From Nocardioides terrigena (lineage in GTDB: Bacteria > Actinomycetota > Actinomycetes > Propionibacteriales > Nocardioidaceae): a stretch of DNA of 64,000 nucleotides. A program made the position numbers and the translations under genes. This document shows positions 23,545-31,896 of the stretch, in pieces; within the stretch, counting starts at the first letter, position 1, and each line of letters begins with the position of its first letter. The stretch spans positions 248,001 through 312,000 of the forward strand of contig NZ_PZYY01000006.1 of the NCBI RefSeq assembly GCF_003047265.1, in the 5' to 3' direction. The notes under the pieces are model-generated. The model was not told where the DNA came from, did not search any database, and worked only from the letters and a program-made list of their open reading frames with translations.

Positions 23545-24960
23545 ATGCACGAACGCAACCAGCTCTACATCGACGGCCACTGGGTCGCTCCCACCGCGGC
23601 AAGTGGTGTGATCGAGGTGGTGAATCCGGCCACCGAACAAGTGATCGGCCACGTCCCCAATGGCACCCCCGCCGATGTTGACGCCGCCGCGGCCGCCGCT
23701 CGCCGGGCTTTCGATCCCGATGTCGACCTGACCGAACGCCGGCGCCGTGTCTCGAGCATCATCGAGGCCACCACGCGTGCCCTGCCCACGATCGCCGCCC
23801 TGATCACCGAGGAGATGGGTGCCCCGACCCGGATCGCCGATGGTGTTCAGACGAAGGTGCCGCTGTCTGTGGCCCGCGGCATCCTCGACGTCCTCGACCA
23901 GCCGGTCGCAGAAGAACGGATCGGCAACTCGCTGATCCTGCGCGAACCCTACGGCGTGGTGGGCGCGATCACCCCGTGGAACTATCCGTTGTACCAGGTG
24001 GTGGCCAAACTCGTCCCCGCGATCGCGGCCGGCTGCACCATCGTGCTCAAGCCCAGCAACGAGGCACCGTTGTCGGTGTTCGCCTTCTTCGACGCGCTCG
24101 CCGAGGCCGATCTCCCACCCGGCGTTGTCAATCTGGTGTCGGGGCCAGGCCGTGTGGTCGGTGAGGCGATCGCCTCGCATCCGGAGGTCGACTTCGTCTC
24201 CTTCACCGGCTCCACCAGTGCCGGTGCTCGCGTGGCCGAACTCGCCGGCACAGCCGTCAGCAAGGTCGCCCTCGAGCTCGGCGGCAAGTCGGCCAACATC
24301 ATCCTGGACGACGCCGACCTGGCGACCGCGGTGAAGGTCGGGGTCAGCAACGCCTTCCTCAACGGTGGACAGACCTGCATGGCCTGGACCCGGATGCTCG
24401 TGCCTCAAAGCCGCTACGACGAGGCCCTCGACCTCGCCGCCACAGCCGCCGCCAGGCTCACCGTGGGCAACCCCACCGACCCCTCGACGCGCATCGGACC
24501 GTCGGCCTCCGCCTCCCAGTTCGAGACCGTCCGGGGCTTCATCGACCGCGCGACGACCGCAGGCGCCCGCGTGGTCACCGGAGGCTCGGAGCAGGTGCTG
24601 CCGGTCGGCTACTTCCTGGCCCCCACCATCCTCGCCGACGTCGACCCGAGGAGCGAGATCGCGCAGGAGGAGGTGTTCGGACCCGTCCTGGTGGTCCTTC
24701 CGTTCGAGGACGACGACGACGCCGTTCGGATCGCGAACTGCACTCCCTACGGGCTCTCGGGCGCGGTCTGGTCCGGTGACCAGGACCGGGCGATCGCGGT
24801 GGCGCGGCGTGTCCGCACCGGGCAGATGGACATCAACGGCGGCGCGTACAACCCGCGAGCGCCGTTCGGGGGCTACAAGAACTCCGGTTTCGGCCGCGAG
24901 CTCGGCTCCTATGGCTATGAGGAGTACCTGCAGATCAAGTCGCTGCAACTCCCTTCCTGA
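23545..24960 (+). CDS. Aldehyde dehydrogenase family protein
   Basis: A 471-residue NAD(P)-dependent aldehyde dehydrogenase from ATG 23545. ITPWNYPLYQVVAKLVPAIA and KPSNEAPLS form the cofactor site, FTGSTSAGARVAE the Rossmann turn, LELGGKSANIIL has the general-base Glu, and GQTCMAWTRM the catalytic Cys. PFGGYKNSGFGRELG closes the family pattern. In this operon it would turn the oxo-acid or aldehyde into a carboxylate before CoA activation. Confidence 0.92.
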   Translation: MHERNQLYIDGHWVAPTAASGVIEVVNPATEQVIGHVPNGTPADVDAAAAAARRAFDPDVDLTERRRRVSSIIEATTRALPTIAALITEEMGAPTRIADGVQTKVPLSVARGILDVLDQPVAEERIGNSLILREPYGVVGAITPWNYPLYQVVAKLVPAIAAGCTIVLKPSNEAPLSVFAFFDALAEADLPPGVVNLVSGPGRVVGEAIASHPEVDFVSFTGSTSAGARVAELAGTAVSKVALELGGKSANIILDDADLATAVKVGVSNAFLNGGQTCMAWTRMLVPQSRYDEALDLAATAAARLTVGNPTDPSTRIGPSASASQFETVRGFIDRATTAGARVVTGGSEQVLPVGYFLAPTILADVDPRSEIAQEEVFGPVLVVLPFEDDDDAVRIANCTPYGLSGAVWSGDQDRAIAVARRVRTGQMDINGGAYNPRAPFGGYKNSGFGRELGSYGYEEYLQIKSLQLPS

Positions 24961-25033
24961 TCACCGCACAACGGACACCGAAAAGGACCAAGACCACCAT
25001 GAGTGACAACGTGCCCGGGCATTCGATCCCGCC

Positions 25034-25159
25034 ATGGCCGAGGTCCGCAACATGACCGAGAAGTTCGATCCCGAACCGGGACCCGGCTTTTTCCAACAAC
25101 ATCGGGCCGCGGGCTCGTTCCAGCCGATCCGGACACTTCAAGAGGGCAGCCGAACATGA
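25034..25159 (+). CDS. Small ORF or gene remnant
   Basis: A 41-codon frame from ATG 25034 (MAEVRNMTEKFDPEPGPG) whose TGA overlaps the crotonase ATG as ATGA. There is no clear ribosome site and third-codon bias is weak. A separate ATG at 25000 behind AAAAGG opens an 18-residue frame. Together they look like the decayed start of a gene lost between the aldehyde dehydrogenase and crotonase, or a leader that couples translation. Function unknown. Confidence 0.25.
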   Translation: MAEVRNMTEKFDPEPGPGFFQQHRAAGSFQPIRTLQEGSRT

Positions 25160-25932
25160 AACCCACCCTGAACATCACCACCTCCGGGCACGTACAGACG
25201 TGGACCATCGACAACCAAGACATCGGCAATGCCATCACCGGTACGGACTTCATCGAAGCATTCGAGCGGGCCGTCGATGAAGCCAATCGGGACCTGAACG
25301 CCCGTGCCATCGTCCTCACCGGCGCGGGCAAAATCTTCTCCTCCGGCGGCAACGTCAAGGAGATGGCCGACCGGCAGGGCATGTTTGGACTCGACCCACG
25401 CCATCAGCGACGGGCCTACGTCAACTCGATCCAGCGCATCCCCCGGGCGCTCGAACGGCTCGAGGTCGCCATCATCGCCGCAGTCAACGGCCCCGCCATC
25501 GGCGCCGGCTGCGACCTGGCGATGATGTGCGACATCCGGATCGCCTCCGACCGTGCCCTCTTCGCCGAGAGCTTCGTCACGATCGGGCTGATCCCCGGCG
25601 ACGGCGGCACCTGGTTCCTGCCGCGCGCCATCGGCTACGAGCGCGCTGCGCTGATGACCCTCACCGGCGAACGGATCGACGCCGCCACCGCGAAGGAATG
25701 GAACCTGGTCAGCACCCTGACCCCTCACGATGAGTTGCTCCCCGCCGCAACCGGCATTGCCGAGCGCATCGCCGCGAACCCGAGCGAGTCGCTGCGCATG
25801 GCCAAGCGGCTGCTCCAGGAGTCCCGCACAGGCGCACTGGAATCGGTGCTCGGCATGGCCGCTGCGATGCAACCACTCGCGCACCTGGACCCCGAGCACG
25901 AGCAACGACTGGACAGGTGGCGTAGCAAGTGA
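25156..25932 (+). CDS. Enoyl-CoA hydratase/isomerase (crotonase)
   Basis: A 258-residue crotonase. LTGAGKIFSSGGNVKEMADR forms the first oxyanion loop, and NGPAIGAGCDLAMMCDIRIAS and GLIPGDGGTWFLPRAIG form the second half of the active site. The usual second catalytic Glu is Asp (PGDGG), common in some ring-opening or specialised crotonases. It begins with ATG 25156 after GAGGGCAG. The stop overlaps the next acyl-CoA dehydrogenase start as GTGA, so the three genes to 28087 are coupled. It likely hydrates the enoyl-CoA made by that dehydrogenase pair. Confidence 0.9.
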   Translation: MKPTLNITTSGHVQTWTIDNQDIGNAITGTDFIEAFERAVDEANRDLNARAIVLTGAGKIFSSGGNVKEMADRQGMFGLDPRHQRRAYVNSIQRIPRALERLEVAIIAAVNGPAIGAGCDLAMMCDIRIASDRALFAESFVTIGLIPGDGGTWFLPRAIGYERAALMTLTGERIDAATAKEWNLVSTLTPHDELLPAATGIAERIAANPSESLRMAKRLLQESRTGALESVLGMAAAMQPLAHLDPEHEQRLDRWRSK

Positions 25933-27065
25933 GCGGATTGACTCGGCTCGTCCCTGCCACCACCGGAGATGCCGTGGGCACCGCGGACCTGCGTCGCGAG
26001 GTCCGGCGGTTCCTGGCCGAGCAACGCTCGGCCGGCAACTACCGGCCGAGCATCGACTGCTGGCTCTCCGCGTGGGATGAGGACTTCACACGGGCACTCG
26101 CCGCTCAGGGTTGGATCGGCATGACCGTGCCGTCAGAGTATGGCGGCCACGACCGCTCGTTCGTCGAGCGCTTCGTGGTCACCGAGGAGCTGCTCGCCGG
26201 AGGTGCTCCGGTGGCGGCGCACTGGATCGCTGACCGCCAGATCGTGCCCTCACTGCTCAAGTACGGCACCACGCAGCAGAAGCAGAGGTACCTGCCCGGC
26301 ATCACGCGTGGCGAGATCTTCTTCGGCATCGGCATGAGTGAGCCCGACGCCGGCTCGGATCTGGCGAGTGTCCGCTCCACCGCGACGAAGACGGACGCCG
26401 GCTGGCTGATCAACGGGTCGAAGGTCTGGACCTCCGGTGCACACCGCGCCCACGCCTTCATCGCCCTGGTACGCACCTCGCCCGTCGATCCGGCGAATCG
26501 CCATGCCGGCCTCAGCCAGTTCCTGATCCACCTGGACTCACCCGGCGTGCAGGTCCGGCCGATCATCTCGATGAGCGGGTCCCACCACTTCAACGAGGTC
26601 TTTCTCACCGATGTCCTCGTCCCGGACACCCAGGTCTTCGGAACCATCGGCCAGGGCTGGGAGCAGGTGACATCCGAGTTGGCCTTCGAGCGCAGCGGCC
26701 CCGAGCGGTTCCTGTCGACGTTCCCGCTGCTGACGCAGCTCACTGCGATGGACGACGTTCCCGACCTTGGACGGCTGGTCGGACGCATCGCCGGGCTCCA
26801 TCAGATGTCGGCGGCGGTGGCCGGGGCGCTCGAGCGTCGCGAGCCGGCGGACGTCGCGGCTGCCGTGGTCAAGGTGCTCGGCACCAGCACGGAGGGCGAC
26901 ATCGCCGAAGCCGCCTCTCTGCTGAGCGGCGACGAGACTGCCTATGAGGCCGGATGGCGGGAGTTGGTGAACGCCGGACTGGACCAGCGCCCCGGCTTCA
27001 CCCTCCGTGGGGGAACCAACGAGGTTCTGCGCGGTGTGATCGCGCGGGGATTGGGACTGCGATGA
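25929..27065 (+). CDS. Acyl-CoA dehydrogenase, alpha-type subunit
   Basis: A 378-residue FAD-dependent dehydrogenase. GWIGMTVPSEYGGHDRSFVE, KYGTTQQKQRYLPGITRGE and GIGMSEPDAGSDLASVRSTA mark the N-terminal and middle domains. RGGTNEVLRGVIARGLGL is the C-terminal FAD-contact motif. It lies directly before, and overlaps, a second smaller dehydrogenase gene. Such adjacent pairs in actinobacteria form alpha2beta2 enzymes (for example ChsE1-ChsE2 in steroid side-chain degradation). Substrate unknown; here probably the CoA ester derived from the BVMO pathway. Confidence 0.88.
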   Translation: MSGLTRLVPATTGDAVGTADLRREVRRFLAEQRSAGNYRPSIDCWLSAWDEDFTRALAAQGWIGMTVPSEYGGHDRSFVERFVVTEELLAGGAPVAAHWIADRQIVPSLLKYGTTQQKQRYLPGITRGEIFFGIGMSEPDAGSDLASVRSTATKTDAGWLINGSKVWTSGAHRAHAFIALVRTSPVDPANRHAGLSQFLIHLDSPGVQVRPIISMSGSHHFNEVFLTDVLVPDTQVFGTIGQGWEQVTSELAFERSGPERFLSTFPLLTQLTAMDDVPDLGRLVGRIAGLHQMSAAVAGALERREPADVAAAVVKVLGTSTEGDIAEAASLLSGDETAYEAGWRELVNAGLDQRPGFTLRGGTNEVLRGVIARGLGLR

Positions 27066-28087
27066 CGACCATTCCCGGCGTCGACAGCGACCTGTCGACC
27101 ATGATGCACGCTGTTTTCGCGGAGCATGCGGCAACCGGCGAGAACTCCGCCGGCACACCAAACCCGGCATTCTGGCAGAGCCTGAGTGAGCTCGGACTCT
27201 CCCGGCTCACCGGTTCGGCCGAATCCGGTGGCAGTGCGGCTGGCTGGCTCGAGGCGGCCCAGCTGCTGTCCGCGGCGGCAGGAGCCGGAGTCCGGATCCC
27301 GCTCGCCGAGCACGACCTGCTCGCCGGTGCACTGCTCGAGGCGGCCTCGCTCCCGGTCGACGACCGGCTGCGCACCGTCGCAGAGCTCGACTCCTCAGGT
27401 GTCGCGCGCGCGGTTCCGTGGGCGAGCACCGCCGCGAGCATCGTGACCCTGTGGCGCTCCGCCGACTCCTGGCTGGTCGCCGATGTCGACGTATCCGCAT
27501 TCGACGAGATCATCCCCGGCACCAACCTGGTGGGCGAGCCGCGTGATCGCGTAACGGTCGACACCGGGTCATTGAGGGGCACGCCGATCGACGACACCCT
27601 GGTGAAGCAGTATCGCTTGAAGGGTGCTCTTGCTCGCGCCATCCAGGTGTCCGCCGCGCTGGACCGCGCGATGATGCTCTCCTGCGAGCACGCAACCACC
27701 CGCACCCAGTTCGGCCGTTCGTTGGCACGGTTCCAGGCGGTGCAGAATCTGATCGCCGACATGGCGGCCGAAAGCGCACTGGCACGCGCCGCGACCGAGG
27801 CGGCGCTCGTGGCCGCGGTGCAGAACGGGTGGTCCACCGATGATCTCGGTTTCCGAGTCGCGGTCGCCAGATCATGCACTGGTCACGCCACGACCACGGT
27901 GGTCCGCAATGCCCACCAGGTCCACGGCGCCATTGGTACCGCGCTCGAGCACGACCTCCACCGATTCACCCGCGCCGCGCTCGCCTGGCGCGGCGAGTTC
28001 GGGTCCGTCGGCTACTGGGATCGACGGCTCGCCGCAGCGGCCGCGGCCGCGGGCCCGCGAGGGCTCTGGCCTCTCATCGCCGGGTAA
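27062..28087 (+). CDS. Acyl-CoA dehydrogenase, beta-type subunit
   Basis: A 341-residue protein beginning inside the alpha gene stop (ATGA). The N-terminal half is degenerate and short. The C-terminal helical domain keeps ATTRTQFGRSLARFQAVQ and AHQVHGAIGTALEHDLHRF. This lopsided conservation is what is seen in the partner subunits of heterotetrameric acyl-CoA dehydrogenases, where active sites and FAD sites are split. It ends the module 1 plus-strand operon; a hairpin at 28169 follows. Confidence 0.85.
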   Translation: MTTIPGVDSDLSTMMHAVFAEHAATGENSAGTPNPAFWQSLSELGLSRLTGSAESGGSAAGWLEAAQLLSAAAGAGVRIPLAEHDLLAGALLEAASLPVDDRLRTVAELDSSGVARAVPWASTAASIVTLWRSADSWLVADVDVSAFDEIIPGTNLVGEPRDRVTVDTGSLRGTPIDDTLVKQYRLKGALARAIQVSAALDRAMMLSCEHATTRTQFGRSLARFQAVQNLIADMAAESALARAATEAALVAAVQNGWSTDDLGFRVAVARSCTGHATTTVVRNAHQVHGAIGTALEHDLHRFTRAALAWRGEFGSVGYWDRRLAAAAAAAGPRGLWPLIAG

Positions 28088-28168
28088 CGCCCGTTGCCAG
28101 TCGCGACATCGCGGCTGGCTCAAGGAGTGCAGCCCGGCCGAGCCACGCCAGTCACTGTCCTGTCGGGG

Positions 28169-28188
28169 CGGCCAACGGCTGTTGGCCG
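28169..28188. terminator. Hairpin between convergent genes
   Basis: CGGCCAAC-GGCT-GTTGGCCG: 8-bp stem and 4-base loop between the end of the module 1 operon and the end of the convergent regulator gene. It can serve both directions. Confidence 0.6.
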
Positions 28189-28252
28189 GGTGATGTAGCC
28201 ACGGCTCCGGTCGGCACCGAACGTGGCCGCGAACGGCTCTAGATGTAGACCG

Positions 28253-30070
28253 TCAAGTCAACTCCGGGCCGTGCGGGATACCGAGTGCCCGGAGCTTGCG
28301 ATACAGCGTGGCGCGGCCGATGCCGAGCACCCGGGCCGCCTCCGCCCGGTTGTTTCCGACACTGGCCAGCGCATCGATGATGAGATCCCGCTCAGATTGC
28401 TCGAAGGGGGTCAGCTGCCGACGGTGTGCGCGCTTCATCAGCCACGCTGGCAAGTCCGCGACCTCGATCTGATCGCCCTTTGCCTCGACCAGCGCCGCGG
28501 CCAGCACATCGCGCAGCTCGGTCACGTTGCCTGGCCAGGAGTAGCGCATCAGCACCTGTTGCGCAGGCAGCGCACAAGTCATCACCCGGTCGGGTTCCAG
28601 TTCCGCCAAGAGTTGCGGGACGATGTCGACGACGTCGTCCAGGCGCTGCGCCAACGGGGGAATCCAGAGTTGATGGGCGAACCCGGCAAGCGCGCGAACC
28701 ACCGTGTCCCGGGGATCCTCGGTACAGGTGACCGTCAACCTCATTCGCTCCTCGGAATGACGGACCAGGTCACCCAGCTCCGTCCGGACTGGAACGGTAA
28801 GTCTGTCGATCCGGCGGATGATGACCGACTCACCTGCGGCGAGGGCGCCTCGGCAACGGTCGATCAGCGTGCCTTGCCACGCTCCTCGCTCGAGCTCGGC
28901 ATCAAAAATCCGCACACCGCCGCCACGCATGGCCGCGAGCCGTTTTGCCGCCCAGAGCTTGCCTGATCCGTCGTCGCCGGTGAACGCGACGGGTTCGGAG
29001 ACCCGGGCCAGAGCCTCCATTCGGTCGAGCAACTTCTTCCACTGCGGACTGCGCCCCGACTTGGGTTGCGAGGCCTTGGCCAACGTCCCCCGTCCGGCGC
29101 GATATGGCTTCCCGTGTAGGGCAGAAGGGCGACTGGCCGGACGCAGAACGGCCGGCCGAGGAGACCCCGAAAGAGGTCTGGGCGGTTGGACCACGGTCTC
29201 CGGACGAAGGCTGAGCACCACTCCGCCGCCCGGCTCCGTGCCATCGGCGTCCACGGCGATCTGGAACGAATACCGCCCAGTGGACAGCTCGACGACACCG
29301 TCGCGACGGCCACGCCGTGCGTACGTGCTGGCCACGTCCCACAGGACCGCCTTGTCGGTAGCGCTGATCTGCTCCGCAGCGACCGTGTTGGAGAGGAAAA
29401 CGTTCGGCCGCATACCGACCACAGGTCCGCGATGATGGCGAGACGTCCGTACGAAGCACTCCAGCAAGGCCGCCTCGGATGCCGAGGCCTGCTGGCCGAA
29501 TCTGGTCTCGATGTGCTTGCCGACCTCCACCAGCAGCGGCGTCATCAGCACATTGAACTCCTTGGACAAGCAACTGAAGTCCAAGACCCCCTCAATGTTT
29601 CCCCGGATGGGATTGCGGATCGGCACACCGACGCAGGCGAAGGGATGCAGGCCTTCGGTGAAATGCTCGGTGCCGTTGACCGTGACAACCCTCGCTTCTT
29701 CCAGCGCGGTCCCGACCCCGTTGGTGCCCGCATGCTCCTCGGCGAACCCGAATCCCGGAGCGATGCTCGCATTGTCCAGCGGCCCGTACAGCGACTTCGT
29801 TCCCACCCAGCGGTGGATGAGCCGCCCCTCCGGATCGGCGAGCAGCAGGCTGTACCGCGTGTCGGACATCGTGGCCATGAGACGCTCCAGCACCGGCTGA
29901 GCCGTCCTGATGAGCCGGCTGTCGTCATCGATGTCCTCGTCGTAGGGAAGCCGCAGCTCTGAGGCTTGAACCACACCGCATGCGGTGGACCTCAACCACG
30001 ACCGCGCGATAATCGGCCGCACATCTGCGCCCGGGTCATCCGCGGCGAGTATCCCCATCGACAAGGCCAT
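28253..30070 (-). CDS. AcoR/MimR-like GAF and Fis-HTH activator
   Basis: About 605 residues from ATG 30070. An N-terminal sensory part contains the GAF block FAEEHAGTNGVGTALEEAR, then ACVGVPIRNPIRGNIEGVLD. A worn AAA+ region keeps TGDDGSGKLWAAK (Walker A-like) and RYSWPGNVTELRDVL but has no GAFTGA loop, which is needed for sigma-54 contact. A Fis-type helix-turn-helix ends it (GNNRAEAARVLGIGRATLYR). It fits the actinobacterial AcoR/MimR group that activates ketone, propane or acetoin genes with a housekeeping sigma factor. A GTCTC-N5-GAGAC box lies 66 bp upstream. The start is uncertain (GGAGG is too close). Confidence 0.87.
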   Translation of the reverse strand: MALSMGILAADDPGADVRPIIARSWLRSTACGVVQASELRLPYDEDIDDDSRLIRTAQPVLERLMATMSDTRYSLLLADPEGRLIHRWVGTKSLYGPLDNASIAPGFGFAEEHAGTNGVGTALEEARVVTVNGTEHFTEGLHPFACVGVPIRNPIRGNIEGVLDFSCLSKEFNVLMTPLLVEVGKHIETRFGQQASASEAALLECFVRTSRHHRGPVVGMRPNVFLSNTVAAEQISATDKAVLWDVASTYARRGRRDGVVELSTGRYSFQIAVDADGTEPGGGVVLSLRPETVVQPPRPLSGSPRPAVLRPASRPSALHGKPYRAGRGTLAKASQPKSGRSPQWKKLLDRMEALARVSEPVAFTGDDGSGKLWAAKRLAAMRGGGVRIFDAELERGAWQGTLIDRCRGALAAGESVIIRRIDRLTVPVRTELGDLVRHSEERMRLTVTCTEDPRDTVVRALAGFAHQLWIPPLAQRLDDVVDIVPQLLAELEPDRVMTCALPAQQVLMRYSWPGNVTELRDVLAAALVEAKGDQIEVADLPAWLMKRAHRRQLTPFEQSERDLIIDALASVGNNRAEAARVLGIGRATLYRKLRALGIPHGPELT

Positions 30071-30135
30071 GCCTCCATTATGTGACGAGCGTCTCTTGAC
30101 GCCTCCACTGTGCGCCGTCGAGGGGATTCCAGTGC

Positions 30136-30150
30136 GTCTCATTGTGAGAC
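30136..30150. promoter_or_regulatory. GTCTC-N5-GAGAC box 3
   Basis: GTCTCATTGTGAGAC, a perfect palindrome upstream of the regulator at 28253-30070, matching the two boxes in front of the BVMO. Suggests autoregulation and control of module 1 by this regulator. Confidence 0.65.
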
Positions 30151-30224
30151 ACTTGGCGACTCTTGGCGAGAGCGCAAGGGCCAACTCATCAGGGCACGCA
30201 CACCAGGGTCCCGCTCGAGCCCCG

Positions 30225-30365
30225 GTGAGATCCGCAAGCGCGTTCGCGCTGGGATTGGGCCCGTTCGAGGGAGTGAATGTGGTGAATCAGCCTGGGAAGT
30301 TGCGCCGCGGCTTCTGAGACTGAGGCCCGCAAACTAATGCACGGTGAGCGCCAGGTACTTGGTCT
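30225..30365 (-). repeat. Inverted repeat copy A with aldehyde dehydrogenase 3' remnant
   Basis: Reverse complement of this stretch matches 50592-50733 with about eight substitutions and two short indels. It includes the last codons of an aldehyde dehydrogenase (TKYLALTVH and stop TAG) and about 110 bp beyond. Similarity stops abruptly six bases before the cupin stop codon, so the rest of the dehydrogenase gene is missing. It is a remnant of a duplication or rearrangement. Confidence 0.8.
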
Positions 30366-30371
30366 GGCGGC

Positions 30372-30896
30372 TCACGCCCGCTTCGCGCCGCACAGGACGT
30401 ACACCATGGTGCATACCTCCGTACCTCGATTGCGCCATGCGTGCCGGGTTCCCCTCTGCACGACCACGGTTCCAGGCGTGATCCGCTGCTCCGCACCGTC
30501 GTCTAGCTCGAGGTAGATCTCACCCGACAGGCAGACGCCGTAGTCAATCGAGTCGGTGATGTGCATGCCGGGGTTATCGGCCTCGAACGCACCGATCAGG
30601 CCCGGCTGGGTAGCTTCCGGGTCGGCTCCTTCCTCGCCGTGGTCGGCCTCCGACGCCGGCGGGAAGTGAACTACGCAGAAACGGGTGCCGTTCCCGTCCG
30701 GGAAGAACGGGAACAGCACAGGCTCGACGGTTCCGCCGCGGCCGACGGTCACCGAACCGTCGTCGGGGGTACCCCACACGTTGTAGATGTTCATCCCGCC
30801 AGCCTCGGCGCTGCGCGGCGCTCCGACCGAGCTGAACACGGCCTTCCCGTCAACGTTCACGTCGGTGACGACGCGGGTGATGTCAACTGCGGTCAT
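30372..30896 (-). CDS. Cupin domain-containing protein
   Basis: A 174-residue single-cupin protein. The core is MHITDSIDYGVCLSGEIYLE, then GTVVVQRGTRHAWRNRG, giving His/Glu-type metal ligand positions of the conserved cupin motifs (the first with His and Tyr, the second with RH). FPFFPDGNGTRFCVVHFPPA precedes. Such proteins bind small acids or act as dioxygenases or isomerases. It is not in an operon with neighbours: the end abuts the aldehyde dehydrogenase remnant, and a GGGAAC-N10-GTTCCC palindrome lies upstream. Function unknown. Confidence 0.8.
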   Translation of the reverse strand: MTAVDITRVVTDVNVDGKAVFSSVGAPRSAEAGGMNIYNVWGTPDDGSVTVGRGGTVEPVLFPFFPDGNGTRFCVVHFPPASEADHGEEGADPEATQPGLIGAFEADNPGMHITDSIDYGVCLSGEIYLELDDGAEQRITPGTVVVQRGTRHAWRNRGTEVCTMVYVLCGAKRA

Positions 30897-31425
30897 ACCC
30901 CTGGCTCCTCAGTATCGCGGCGGGGCGCCTGTTGGCCACGCCCTGGGCTCCGAGCGTAGGGAACCTTCCGAACTGTTCCCTGTATCACTTCGAGGCACTT
31001 GGGAGGCATATCTGTGACGCCATCTACCGCGCAGTACTCGTGGACGCCCCAAGCGCCAGCGAGCGATCAGCTCCGCGTCGCTTGCGGCGCTTCAGTGACC
31101 GGATCGCCCCCTGCAGATGGCCTCGCCCTTCTGCCGGCGATCAAGCTAGTCCGGGGCCGTCGACCAGCAGTGGCCTGTACGTGGTTGCCGTGGTCGTTGC
31201 CCGGCATGTCGTCGAGGTGAGGACCAGGCTCCCGTGTGCGGTCCTCGGGTGTGTTCGCCGTGGGTTCTGGGATGGATCGCTGACAGGATGGAGCTCGATG
31301 GTCGAGACTGACCCACGCGTTGTGTGCTTGCTGGAGCCCCTGCTTTGCGGGGAACTTGTCGTCTCGGGTGTCGACACCGTCTTCGAGACCGCACCCCCCC
31401 GGGCGCCCACCCCAAGGAGTAGCCG
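30897..31425. other. Intergenic region between divergent genes
   Basis: About 530 bp between cupin and Dabb genes. It contains the palindrome at 30958-30981 near the cupin. No gene or RNA was recognised in the rest. Confidence 0.4.
30958..30981. promoter_or_regulatory. Palindrome upstream of cupin gene
   Basis: AGGGAAC-N10-GTTCCCT, 7-bp perfect arms, centred about 73 bp before the cupin start. A dimeric regulator site is likely; its regulator is not identified. Confidence 0.5.
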
Positions 31426-31725
31426 ATGTTGATTCACTGTGTGACCGTCAAGTTCAAGGACGCCGCGACAACAGAACAAGTGGCGGCGTTCGACGCGGCG
31501 CTGGCGGCCCTGCCAGGTCAGATCGAGCTCATTCGGCGGTCCCGCCACGGCCGAGATCTCGGCGAAAGGCCGACGAACGCCGACTACGCGCTGGTCTCAG
31601 AGTTCCCCGACGCTGAGGCGTTCTACGCCTACCTTGAGCACCCAGCTCACCAGGCCCTCGCGCGCGACCATCTCATCCCGTTGGCGCAGTCGTTCCACAG
31701 CACACAGTTCCTCGCGGAGGACTGA
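31426..31725 (+). CDS. Dabb (stress-responsive A/B barrel) protein
   Basis: A 99-residue alpha/beta-barrel protein. MLIHCVTVKFKDAATTEQV is the standard opening with the conserved His, and YALVSEFPDAEAFYAYLEHPAHQAL is the conserved central segment. AAGGAG lies seven bases before the ATG. Dabb proteins are small dimeric barrels; some act as enzymes of polyketide or aromatic metabolism, most are uncharacterised. It stands alone, 170 bp before the end of the convergent LysR gene. Confidence 0.88.
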   Translation: MLIHCVTVKFKDAATTEQVAAFDAALAALPGQIELIRRSRHGRDLGERPTNADYALVSEFPDAEAFYAYLEHPAHQALARDHLIPLAQSFHSTQFLAED

Positions 31726-31896
31726 CATCACGATCGGGGAAGGCTGACCGGGTGTAGCCTGATCCCGCCGACAGGTGTTCGTCCGCGGCTGGGCGGGCAT
31801 GGTCCTCGATTGAATCGTATCTTGTTCACCCGCAAGGCCTGTGTCGCGACGGTGACGATCGATCCGGACGGGCAACGTTCGCGGCGGAACGAGTGT

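Noticed and set aside
25003..25155. GTG-started extension of the crotonase
   Set aside because: Its 51 extra residues are Arg/Gly/Thr-rich with no crotonase similarity; ATG 25156 starts the fold.
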